Shown: positions 18,501 to 24,760 of the stretch, piece by piece
How positions within the stretch are numbered: position 1 is the stretch's first letter
How the letters are laid out: each line of letters begins with the position of its first letter
From: JABDGC01 sp964449835
GTDB taxonomy: Bacteria > Pseudomonadota > Gammaproteobacteria > DSM-16500
Direction: 5' to 3'
NCBI GenBank assembly: GCA_964449835.1
Contig: CAYVBZ010000012.1
Coordinates: 1-41,040 of the forward strand
DNA length: 41,040 nucleotides
Position numbers and translations under genes: made by a program
Notes under the pieces: generated by a model
The model's database searches: none
What the model was told of the DNA's origin: nothing
The model's input: the letters and a program-made list of their open reading frames with translations, nothing else

Positions 18501-18691
18501 GTTGTAGGGAAGAAGCCATAATCAAGAGTAAGATGTCCATCGAGATAGCCTGGTTTTTCCAGATTTTCCAAAAAAGTTGTTGCAGGCGACCGTAGTTGCA
18601 TAAATCCCCTCAGATTTGTTAAAAAATTATGCTTTTGCTTTAGCGTAATTGTTTTGATATAGTCATAAATTTTCATGGCGGAAAATAGCAT
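15521..18691 (-). CDS. Fusion: IDO-like heme dioxygenase + FAD/NAD(P)H reductase (CPR type) + cytochrome b5 + helical tail
   Basis: A 1056-residue multidomain protein. Residues ~50-400 match indoleamine 2,3-dioxygenase: DYGFFPTTPPL, INNWRLIDP..ENMNI, IFYLTFVEM, TSTVSGAFSP, LLDIALGR, YIPKIYQDFL, and LLSLHRDKAAYG. In the last, His375 aligns with the proximal heme ligand of human IDO1 (His346). Residues ~440-770 resemble P450-reductase/sulfite-reductase flavoproteins: FAD motif RSYSISS (581-587), GVTSRFL (621-627), nucleotide motif GSGIAPLAAFYRQ (664-676), and YVCGSSDFV (751-759). No flavodoxin domain is present. Residues ~810-895 form a cytochrome b5 domain with HPGG (ligand His848) and a second His at 871 or 873. 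The remaining ~150 residues are helical and unknown. The Arg that binds tryptophan carboxylate in human IDO1 (Arg231) has no clear counterpart, so the substrate may differ. Start: ATG 18691, or ATG 18601, which has GAGGGG four bases upstream. Divergent from a GST/MBL pair. Confidence 0.82.
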   Translation of the reverse strand: MLFSAMKIYDYIKTITLKQKHNFLTNLRGFMQLRSPATTFLENLEKPGYLDGHLTLDYGFFPTTPPLIEFPAPYQAWNDAIERIPQKIKTPGFRRFVQNIPQLPIETLPDAYLPLAATFFAVISHAYWNCRATPEKPELPDNIKKSWQAISKRLSRSSLNMDVVDLFINNWRLIDPTLPEDKKFQVENMNIIVPTFANQAEKIFYLTFVEMTYRSRHLVRAVAEANDAVVNYDDQGVKNALLQLLKIVDELAVGLLKANINPNSATYLDPLMLTKTTSFFGTPANGATSTVSGAFSPIFLLLDIALGRTHFDSEIGRQIQGSFQYIPKIYQDFLAAVRKTSIKDYVEQSQDQELQSLYAQTLMRYSGKGGLLSLHRDKAAYGILNVGTRIGRIETVASLVTKQKKPWTILSDELDKSRRERPAPSAITAMHKGQTQNQTGTMVGVTLKAESHVYFTAGDHIQILPVNNDHEIKEILQLLTSSANDELSETQAWTDFFVRNRREKSAQGFTLELLLQYGNITSLTIADIQKILPEVELPPGIKSNMKIKLAAFIRHIESTQAAKLAQVKLKLTQLVVPLTARSYSISSPSSHQFASALCPFAVDLAVTKTAYTHVDATPGQGVTSRFLTEEQAGAFPVVPAQVHPAHRFRMPEEKSKPLVLIAMGSGIAPLAAFYRQNAQAKEGRDIHLFYGVKTQADILAPKELSAIARISSFHYTVATSAEGEQKRITQVIAEHEVQFMLDMMAREACFYVCGSSDFVADVQNVMIKMIADKKFANDPDASEKARKYFYQQVAPNQFFTQEFDAQNRKIQYPPMTLTQVCTHNNMQQGYWMIMGKSVYDLTDYMQVHPGGQALIQLNAGIDGTEEFNGVHAHVETANASHLAQRFKVGELFQPVFHDPVKEEAYDKLYAFLTAITAYQNLMAIDYFITVQADYYWLLKALEAHERFANFIKSTIIPGLINMKAILNELDNFPIHQFIVKIRNCLTQATFPYQKDKYGDVVYTQDNGETITRNVYTFFQRVSKADKELLASLKTSIIASVDKLTDTSDNKAPRSKL

Positions 18692-18791
18692 TATTATGAC
18701 CTGAAGTAAAGTTTCCTGTTTTTTTATTTATTTCCGGGAAAAGTCTTCAATTTTGCCTTGTAACTTTTAATTAATTTTAAGGAGAGTGCTT
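18692..18791. promoter_or_regulatory. Divergent promoter region between the dioxygenase fusion and GST genes
   Basis: A 100-base AT-rich spacer. At its centre is the 11-base palindrome TTTCCCGGAAA (18731-18741 read on the minus strand), a possible operator shared by both directions. On the minus strand TTGAAG occurs near 18749, but its -10 is poor. On the plus strand AAGGAGAG lies 5 bases before the GST ATG. Promoter calls are weak. Confidence 0.35.
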
Positions 18792-19466
18792 ATGTTACGG
18801 CTTTACGGGACACCGTTGTCAACTTGTACCAACAAAGTAATTTATTTAGCCAATTTTTTGGAAATCCCTTTTGAATTTCAATTAGTCAATTTAGGCAATG
18901 GAGAACAACGTAAGCCCGAATTTTTACAACTTAATCCATACGGTAAAGTTCCTGTTATTAATGATGACGGATTTAAACTCGCAGAAAGCAACACAATCAT
19001 GCGCTATTTAGCTGAAAAACAGGAGTCAAATAGTTATCCTGCTGAACTGCGTCAACATACTTTAGTGAATCAATGGTTAGATTATATTTCACAACACGTT
19101 GGCATTGAAACGTCAAAGATCATGTTTAATACTTATTTTTGTAAATCACTATCACTTCCTTCTAATGAGCAGGCTTTACAAGAAGGATATTTTTTCTTAA
19201 ACCAATATCTCCCTGTCATTGAAAAACAACTTCAGAACAATGCTTATATTGCGGGCCCTGCAATTACACTGGCTGATTTTGCTTTGATTGCGACCTTGGA
19301 CGTGTGTGAATTAATTAAAGCTGACTTAAGCCTTTATCCGCATTTAATACAGTGGCGAACAAACATGATGGACCAACGTTTTTACCGTAATCATCATATG
19401 AGCTACACGGAAACATTCAATAAGATTTTAGGCGCGTTTTTCGCATCAGGTAACGTGGCCGCTTAA
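18792..19466 (+). CDS. Glutathione S-transferase family protein
   Basis: A 224-residue cytosolic GST. The N-terminal thioredoxin-like domain (1-80) has the early RLYGTPLSTCTNKV segment, with Ser/Cys at the catalytic region, the cis-Pro loop KVPVINDDG, and the glutathione-contacting ESNTIMRYL. The C-terminal helical domain contains the typical IAGPAITLADFALIATL. It resembles theta/beta-like or maleylacetoacetate-isomerase-like GSTs, which conjugate or isomerise electrophiles with glutathione. The ATG at 18792 is fixed by AAGGAGAG 5 bases upstream. The following MBL gene starts at the next base after its stop, so the two are translated together. Divergence from the dioxygenase fusion suggests it handles a reactive product; that is inference. 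Confidence 0.88.
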   Translation: MLRLYGTPLSTCTNKVIYLANFLEIPFEFQLVNLGNGEQRKPEFLQLNPYGKVPVINDDGFKLAESNTIMRYLAEKQESNSYPAELRQHTLVNQWLDYISQHVGIETSKIMFNTYFCKSLSLPSNEQALQEGYFFLNQYLPVIEKQLQNNAYIAGPAITLADFALIATLDVCELIKADLSLYPHLIQWRTNMMDQRFYRNHHMSYTETFNKILGAFFASGNVAA

Positions 19467-20453
19467 ATGAATTTGCAACCAGTCGATAAATTAGAAATTC
19501 AAGTATTAGTAGATAACGTTACAGATAGCCTTTCCAGCGTTCCTCACAATGTTACGCATGAGATGGCTTATTTGAGAAAAAATGGAATGAAAGAATTGTC
19601 AGGCGAGTGTCTCTGCTGTGGCGCGCATGGTCTTTCGCTATATATTACGGCTTTTCAAGGAAAGACTAAGCGTGCCCTTTTATTTGATGCGGGGCCTGAG
19701 GGCGATGTTTTTGCAAGAAATGTAAATAAATTAAATGCTCCTATTGGTGCCGCGGAAGCTGTTATTTTATCGCATGGTCATTGGGACCACGCCGGTGGGT
19801 TTTTAACTGCGCTTGATTTAATTAAAAGTAATAATAAGGGAAAGGAAGTTGTTTTTCATCTTAACCCTGGAATGTTTTATCAACGGGCAACAATCAGTCG
19901 TGGAGGTGAAATCTGTCCCTTCAAAAAAGTGCCCACTGTAAAAGAATTAGAGCAAAAAGGAGCTGTTGTCGTTAATTCCAATGAGCCGCGTTTACTATTG
20001 GACGGTCTGTTTTACTTGAGTGGTGAAATTTCTCGGGTAACTGAATATGAAAAAGGTTTTCCAGGGCATGTGAAGCAAGTGCCAAGCGGTGAATGGGAGG
20101 ATGATCCTTGGATTATGGATGAGCGGTTTTTAGTGGTCCATGTTCGTGATAAAGGCCTTATTGTTTTTTCCGCTTGTTCTCATGCTGGGATTATCAACGT
20201 CTTAAAACAGACAAAAAAATTATTTCCTGAAGTTCCCTTATATGCCGTGATGGGTGGGTTTCATTTATCTGGTCACGCTGTCGAAAAAATTATTCCTCAA
20301 ACAGTAGCTGACATGAAGCAATTTAATTTAGAAATGATTATACCCGCGCATTGTACTGGTTGGAGAGCAGTAAATGCCTTAGGAAATACCTTTGGCGATA
20401 AAGTTGTTCCCTCTGCTGTTGGGCGAGTCTACTGTTTTGGCGAATCAAAATAA
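19467..20453 (+). CDS. Metallo-beta-lactamase-fold hydrolase (COG1237-like)
   Basis: A 328-residue MBL-fold protein. Metal-binding HGHWDH lies at residues 103-108 in ILSHGHWDHAGG. A further His sits in FSACSHAGIINVL, with VMGGFHLSG after it and a C-terminal PAHCTGWRA. This layout matches COG1237, which includes archaeal dihydropterin-related synthase-like proteins and many uncharacterised bacterial members. An N-terminal GECLCCGAHGLS cysteine cluster is notable. It starts immediately after the GST stop with no own ribosome site, so coupling is expected. A hydrolytic step on the product of the divergent dioxygenase is possible but unproven. Confidence 0.85.
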   Translation: MNLQPVDKLEIQVLVDNVTDSLSSVPHNVTHEMAYLRKNGMKELSGECLCCGAHGLSLYITAFQGKTKRALLFDAGPEGDVFARNVNKLNAPIGAAEAVILSHGHWDHAGGFLTALDLIKSNNKGKEVVFHLNPGMFYQRATISRGGEICPFKKVPTVKELEQKGAVVVNSNEPRLLLDGLFYLSGEISRVTEYEKGFPGHVKQVPSGEWEDDPWIMDERFLVVHVRDKGLIVFSACSHAGIINVLKQTKKLFPEVPLYAVMGGFHLSGHAVEKIIPQTVADMKQFNLEMIIPAHCTGWRAVNALGNTFGDKVVPSAVGRVYCFGESK

Positions 20454-20561
20454 GGGGCCGTATCCTATCCCCGCATTAATTGCCATTTAACTGCTTGATT
20501 TTAATAACCCTGTAATAAAAATTGACAGCGTTTATTACAAGCAAGATAATACTGCTTCTTA

Positions 20562-20686
20562 TATACCCATTACACTTCAAAATGCGAACTTGTCATTCTG
20601 AACGAAGTGAAGGACCTGTTAAAATTCAAGAGATTCTTCGCTACGCTCAGAATGACAGATTCGCATTTTGAAGTGTAATGGGTATA
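20562..20686. mobile_element. MITE-like palindromic element with 27-bp perfect terminal inverted repeats
   Basis: Terminal repeats 20562-20588 and 20660-20686 are perfect inverted copies (27 bases, beginning TATACCCATTACACTT). Inside, TGTCATTCTGA and TCAGAATGACA extend the palindrome with a few mismatches. The element is 125 bases long, non-coding and ends in TA on both sides, compatible with a TA target duplication as made by IS630/mariner-type transposases. It ends 25 bases before the next gene. A solo end is present at 10667-10692. Confidence 0.8.
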
Positions 20687-20711
20687 GAACTCATAAAACG
20701 TAGGTAAAATT

Positions 20712-21785
20712 ATGCCCTTAGAAAAATTAGGAAGAAATCCTATGCAAGCCAATGCAATGGAGTTAGTCGGCGTCAATGTTAACCTTGGCGTAGCCACAGA
20801 CGGTACTGTTAATCTCAACCTAAGTGTTTCTGGCACAAAAGCCACTGAAGTTGTTAATGAATTAGAGACCACTCATTTTGTTAACCTCGAAGACCTTCCT
20901 ATACAAGCAGATGCCCGAGAAGCCATCTACGTAGACCTGCTTAAACAACTAGATGGTGAAAATGGGAAGCACTACATTACCACAAGCCCACGTTGTGCTG
21001 CCGAACTACTTACCTATATCAATAAAACGAAGCCTGGTTATACGGATAACTTAGTCAAAAGAACAAATTTAGTTTTTGCACATCCCGAACAAGCAAAGGC
21101 ATTCAAAGGACTACCTGACGAATATGGTATTGATGTTTTAAAAGAAATAAAATCCGCCGATGATTTGCTGCGCTGTGCTAACCTCGCAAAATTTCAAAAA
21201 GATAGATTGCTTGCTATGCGTCCAAGTCTACCCGATGCGGCAGCACTTAAAAAAATGGATGAGCGCTATTCAGAGGAAGCACTTGTTAAAAAGGCAGAAT
21301 CTGGCCGGATTATGGTACTGAGTGCGATAAAGGACAAGCAAATTATAGCCACCTTGGTTTTTAATTTTCATGCCATTCAAAATGAATCGCTATTAGATAA
21401 AACAGTTTATATATCCGACTTGATTATCGAAAAAGGTTTTATCGATGATCAGCAGTTTGTTATGGAGTTTATGGCCAGCGTTCTTGCCAGGCTTTCACAA
21501 GAGTTCCCTTCAGCTAAGACCGTTACATTTATGGCCCCTGGCAGCCCTAGTGACCCACTTGTCCGTTGTATAGAAAAAGCAAAAAGTGAAGGCTTACTCT
21601 CGGCACTAACAAAAGATAAGCAAGCGGAATTGGGTTTGCTATCGTACTTTGTGCAGGAACCGAAAAATAGCTCTAAACTAAATTTATCAAACATGCCAGC
21701 AAATATGTTTCATCATAGGCCGAAAATATCTACTGTTACTATTGGCGAACAAAAGCAGGAAACATCATTGACCGCTGCTCTTTAA
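20712..21785 (+). CDS. Unknown 357-aa protein, possible GNAT-like C-terminal half, effector candidate
   Basis: No family is firmly recognised. The N-terminal ~60 residues are beta-like and polar (ELVGVNVNLGVATDGTVNLN). The middle is helical and Lys/Glu-rich. Residues ~200-295 read like an acetyltransferase core: GRIMVLSAIKDKQIIATLVF, then VYISDLIIEKGFIDDQ, then a long helix and TVTFMAPGSPSD. The usual acetyl-CoA loop RxxGxG/A is not evident. It has no signal peptide or membrane segment. The C-terminus is polar with Glu/Ser/Thr (EQKQETSLTAAL), as seen in some Dot/Icm substrates. The start is fixed only by the open frame. The MITE lies directly upstream and may carry or disturb its promoter. 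Confidence 0.6.
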   Translation: MPLEKLGRNPMQANAMELVGVNVNLGVATDGTVNLNLSVSGTKATEVVNELETTHFVNLEDLPIQADAREAIYVDLLKQLDGENGKHYITTSPRCAAELLTYINKTKPGYTDNLVKRTNLVFAHPEQAKAFKGLPDEYGIDVLKEIKSADDLLRCANLAKFQKDRLLAMRPSLPDAAALKKMDERYSEEALVKKAESGRIMVLSAIKDKQIIATLVFNFHAIQNESLLDKTVYISDLIIEKGFIDDQQFVMEFMASVLARLSQEFPSAKTVTFMAPGSPSDPLVRCIEKAKSEGLLSALTKDKQAELGLLSYFVQEPKNSSKLNLSNMPANMFHHRPKISTVTIGEQKQETSLTAAL

Positions 21786-21941
21786 AGTTCATTCCAAGTG
21801 GTTGCAAGGTCTGATTTTGAAATATTCATCAAACAGTCAGAATGGTAAGCGCAGCCCGCTCTGCTAATTACCTAAAAATTGCTGCTGTGTGAAAATGATC
21901 AAGAGCAGCATTTAGTTTGGGTTGCACAATGGCTTAGAACA

Positions 21942-22011
21942 CCCCCTCTCCCGCCCATTGTAATATACAAGAACCACTGGATTGTAGTGCGGGAGAAGGC
22001 CGGGGAGAGGG
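21942..22011. repeat. GC-rich interspersed hairpin, family B
   Basis: CCCCCTCTCCCGC (21942-21954) faces GCGGGAGAAGG...GGGGAGAGGG (21989-22011), with a loop that includes GGATTGTAGTGCGGG. A related element occurs at 23430-23497 (GGATTTGAGTGCGGG). It fills much of the ~335-base interval between two orphan genes, which otherwise holds no supported gene. Confidence 0.6.
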
Positions 22012-22120
22012 AAAAAACGTTGCCCCCTGCATGCCTTAAGGAGAGCCTCTTGATCTTTTCTTCCGTTTACGACAGAATTTAAAATCTTAAAATGTCTTTA
22101 GAAATGGAAAAAAGGTCCCT

Positions 22121-23143
22121 ATGCTTAGCCACACCAGGCCGCTCAAGCAGGTTGATTCAGAAGCCCAGCAAACTAGCCTGGTTAATAAATTTTATTCTGC
22201 CATTGGGGCAAGGCTTTTGAATGAGCAGGCTCCTAAAGAGGGCCTTCACAAAGAAGTTCAAGATGCAGTGATGGCTATCCTGTTTCCAGATGTGCTCAAC
22301 AACCCCATCTCACGCAAGCGGAACTTGGAATTTATTATCTTCATTCTTATGGAAGCGTGTAAAGAACATATTTTTCTGGAACTCTTGTTTACCCAGCATC
22401 AGTTGAAACTACTTGCTGACTCACTGGCGGCTTATAAAAGTGCCTTGGGAAGAGAGGCAGCGAGTTGTCAACACCGTTATCTGGATCTTATCGGCAATAA
22501 ACCAAAAAATCTGGCCTTTCAGCGAATAGCCGTCTTGCAGGAAATGCTGCATATTCAAAGCTCGATGTATGATCTACGACGCAAGACTAAAGAAATCTAT
22601 GCGGTCATGGGCAAGGAGTTTAAACAGATTTTCAATGCCAAGGCTGCTCATTTACTCGATCCAAATCCAAAACACGTCATTGCAATCGCCGTTCCAATGG
22701 GTGGAAAAATTGAGGTTGAACAAAATGGTTTGGTTTGTCATGTCCGAGATCATGTAAGCGGCATAATCACAAAGTTTGCGACTCCGCCTGCTGATTTTGA
22801 GAGGACGGTCTGGCTTGAAGTGGGCCGTGGCACGTTAAACTATGTCCTTCAGGAAAGGCCGGAGGTGACGAATCATTTTAATGATGCGAATGATATTCTC
22901 GAACTGGCCCCGCTTTTAAATAGAATGAAGCAGATTATTGGTCAATTCTACCTTTTGGATGACAGAATTAGAAACTTGTATTCGCACACTGTTAAATTGA
23001 ACACTCTCTACCGTGAACAAGAAGCCCGCTTGCAGCAATTGACAGAGCATCCTTCACTGAGTTTGGACGGAGCTATGCTTTTTGGCCCAAATCAGTTTTC
23101 ATCTGGCATTGATGAGGTGCAGCGCCCTGGCCTGGTTTTTTAG
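22121..23143 (+). CDS. Unknown 340-aa cytosolic protein, effector candidate
   Basis: No domain recognised. Mostly alpha-helical with a helical N-terminal half (repeated Leu, Ala, Glu), a short beta-like insert around VIAIAVPMGGKIEVEQNG, and a helical C-terminal half with RNLYSHTVKLNTLYREQEARL, which could be coiled coil. No signal peptide or membrane helix. AGGT lies about 6 bases before the ATG. Flanked on both sides by interspersed hairpins and not in an operon, a setting typical of lineage-specific genes. Role unknown; secretion into a host cell is only a guess from context. Confidence 0.6.
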   Translation: MLSHTRPLKQVDSEAQQTSLVNKFYSAIGARLLNEQAPKEGLHKEVQDAVMAILFPDVLNNPISRKRNLEFIIFILMEACKEHIFLELLFTQHQLKLLADSLAAYKSALGREAASCQHRYLDLIGNKPKNLAFQRIAVLQEMLHIQSSMYDLRRKTKEIYAVMGKEFKQIFNAKAAHLLDPNPKHVIAIAVPMGGKIEVEQNGLVCHVRDHVSGIITKFATPPADFERTVWLEVGRGTLNYVLQERPEVTNHFNDANDILELAPLLNRMKQIIGQFYLLDDRIRNLYSHTVKLNTLYREQEARLQQLTEHPSLSLDGAMLFGPNQFSSGIDEVQRPGLVF

Positions 23144-23147
23144 AAGT

Positions 23148-23214
23148 AAGGGGCCTCATTTCCACTTCCCACAGGTCCAGCTGATCGCTAACCTGTGGGA
23201 AGTGGAGGCCCCTT
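23148..23214. repeat. REP-like hairpin, family A (copy 1)
   Basis: Arms AAGGGGCCTC + CCACTTCCCACAGGT and ACCTGTGGGAAGTGG + AGGCCCCTT fold into a long near-perfect stem. It begins 5 bases after the stop of the upstream gene and could serve as a transcription end. Other copies are at 24186-24255 and 28904-28973, with a half copy at 28006-28022. Confidence 0.8.
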
Positions 23215-23249
23215 ATTTGAGAGCCCTGGTGCTTGTTGCCATGGCGTGT

Positions 23250-23378
23250 TCACAGTCCCTGATCAATGTTGACATTCTCAGACCGCGCTTTTTCCAGAGT
23301 GGCTTTCAGGGCGTCAAAAAAACACCTTAACGCCAGTCCATCCTTCCTTTTGTCCTTTTTTTCTAATATAGCTCGCAT
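23250..23378 (-). CDS. Possible 42-aa small protein or decayed gene end
   Basis: The minus-strand frame reads MRAILEKKDKRKDGL, then CFFDALKATLEKARSENVN, and stops with TGA. Composition is protein-like and helical, unlike random intergenic sequence, but there is no good ribosome site and no family match. The rest of the 23144-23594 interval holds only hairpin repeats. Confidence 0.25.
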   Translation of the reverse strand: MRAILEKKDKRKDGLALRCFFDALKATLEKARSENVNIDQGL

Positions 23379-23429
23379 TCCGCAACATCCTGCATAAAAT
23401 GTTGAATAATCTGGCTGCTACCTGATTTT

Positions 23430-23497
23430 CCTCTCCCCCCGCCCCGGTAGATGACCTATGCACAGGATTTGAGTGCGGGGGGAGATTGAGAGGGGGG
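23430..23497. repeat. GC-rich interspersed hairpin, family B (copy 2)
   Basis: CCTCTCCCCCCGC on the left faces GCGGGGGGAGATTGAGAGG on the right. The loop shares GGATT..AGTGCGGG with the copy at 21942-22011. Confidence 0.6.
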
Positions 23498-23594
23498 AAG
23501 GTCTTCGGCCAGCGATGCTTCCTAACTGGATATTGAGGGAGAAATTAATAAAGTCTTTCAGAAGTTGGTTCTTTCATGAATTTTCCCTGGATTG

Positions 23595-24131
23595 TTATTT
23601 CATCCGTGACGGCAATTTAATTCTTCTTCCAGCAATCATAAAGACGCCCTTTCCTTGGTGATGGAGTGTTTTAGGCTGTTTGCGAGAAGGAGCTATCCAG
23701 GCTTTTAATCCTTCTAATATAAAAAAATTGTATTGATTTGCCATGTGCATGTCTATGACTTTGCATTCAATGTTAGCGTAACATTCAGCTATTTTCGGAG
23801 CATTTATATAGAAAGACTTTTCTGGTGTTAATTGGAAGGTCTTAAACTTATCTGTTTTTTTTCCGGTTGTATTCCCGCAGCCAACGACTTGCTTGGCTAA
23901 TTCTGCCGTTGGAATGTTAATGACGCATTCTTTCGTCTTTTTTAAAATAGTAAAAGAATAATCCCGGTTGCTAATAACGCAGCCAATGAGCGGCGGCTCA
24001 AAATCAAGCATGGTGTGCCATGACATGGTCATGATATTAGGGCGGCCCTTGTGCATGGTTGTGACCAGCACAACAGGCCCTGGCTCTAATAGTTGATATA
24101 CCCGTGATAATGGAAGTGCTTTTTTCTTCAT
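23595..24131 (-). CDS. Flavin reductase-like / flavoredoxin-family FMN-binding protein
   Basis: A 178-residue flavin-reductase-like domain protein (split-barrel FMN-binding fold). Signature segments are GPVVLVTTMHKGRPNIMTMSWH near residues 18-39, LIGCVISNRDYSFTILKKTKECVIN, and CGNTTGKKTDKF with AECYANIECKVID. Members reduce flavins for partner oxygenases or act as electron-transfer flavoredoxins. GGAAG lies about 7 bases before the ATG. It lies between hairpin repeats and is not linked to an oxygenase gene, though the IDO fusion is about 5 kb away. Substrate unknown. Confidence 0.85.
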   Translation of the reverse strand: MKKKALPLSRVYQLLEPGPVVLVTTMHKGRPNIMTMSWHTMLDFEPPLIGCVISNRDYSFTILKKTKECVINIPTAELAKQVVGCGNTTGKKTDKFKTFQLTPEKSFYINAPKIAECYANIECKVIDMHMANQYNFFILEGLKAWIAPSRKQPKTLHHQGKGVFMIAGRRIKLPSRMK

Positions 24132-24185
24132 GGAGTAGCTTCCTTGTTAACGATATCGCCATTTTTATATGATATCCTAAAAAAT

Positions 24186-24255
24186 TGGGGCTGTATCTCC
24201 ACTTCCCACAGGTCCAGCTAGCTGTTAACATGTGAGAAATTGGAGATGCGGCCCC
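24186..24255. repeat. REP-like hairpin, family A (copy 2)
   Basis: TGGGGCTGTATCTCCACTTC and its counterpart around 24232-24255 (GAGAAATTGGAGATGCGGCC) form the stem; the loop is CCAGCTAGCTGTTA. It ends 2 bases before the ATG of the GFA-family gene, so it occupies the position of its leader and ribosome site. Confidence 0.75.
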
Positions 24256-24257
24256 AC

Positions 24258-24734
24258 ATGTCTAAATATTTCGGTGAATGTTATTGCGGTTCGGTCAAGT
24301 TTTACTGCGAAGGAGAGCCCTTCTTCACCCAACACTGCCATTGCAACAAATGTCGCGAAGTCGCCTCTTATTCAAAGCGTGAGGTCGATAAGCTGGGTTA
24401 TAGCTGGACAGCTGGGTATTTAACATCCAAGTTTAAAATAACAGCAGGGGCTGACAATCTTGAAGACCTAATCCGAAATAATGCAAGACTATTCCTCTGT
24501 AAGTCCTGCCACAGCCTTATTTATGGCATTTCCCTCGATGAAAAGAAGCAGGCGGGTATCGGCATTAATGCCAATAATTTCCATTTTGAGGGCCCAATGC
24601 CGCAATCCTTTAAGCCAGTGAGACATATTTGGTACATGAACAGAATTGTGGATTGTCATGATAATTTGCCAAAGTTTAAAGATGCACCAAAAGAGCAATT
24701 TGGTTCAGGGGAGCTTTGGGCTAATAAATCATAA
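24258..24734 (+). CDS. GFA/CENP-V family zinc-binding protein
   Basis: A 158-residue protein of the glutathione-dependent formaldehyde-activating (Gfa-like) family. Zinc ligands are visible: GECYCGSVKF (CxCG near residue 6), HCHCNKCRE (CxCxxC near residues 33-38) and LCKSCHSL (CxxC near 81-84). The family name comes from binding a glutathione-formaldehyde adduct, but most members have no proven reaction. The start MSKYFGECYCG is preferred over an in-frame ATG at 24246 that lies inside the hairpin repeat. The leader is therefore almost entirely the REP-like hairpin, which could hold back translation. Confidence 0.8.
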   Translation: MSKYFGECYCGSVKFYCEGEPFFTQHCHCNKCREVASYSKREVDKLGYSWTAGYLTSKFKITAGADNLEDLIRNNARLFLCKSCHSLIYGISLDEKKQAGIGINANNFHFEGPMPQSFKPVRHIWYMNRIVDCHDNLPKFKDAPKEQFGSGELWANKS

Positions 24735-24760
24735 AGCGAAAATTTTGGAAACTAGTAAGC

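Noticed and set aside
20450..20480. GGGGCCGTATCCTATCCCC after the MBL gene as a further family A copy
   Set aside because: Only the first ~12 bases resemble the left arm and no right arm follows; too weak to list.
21879..22082. 67-aa plus-strand frame across the family B hairpin
   Set aside because: It is mostly the translation of the repeat itself; no ribosome site or family.
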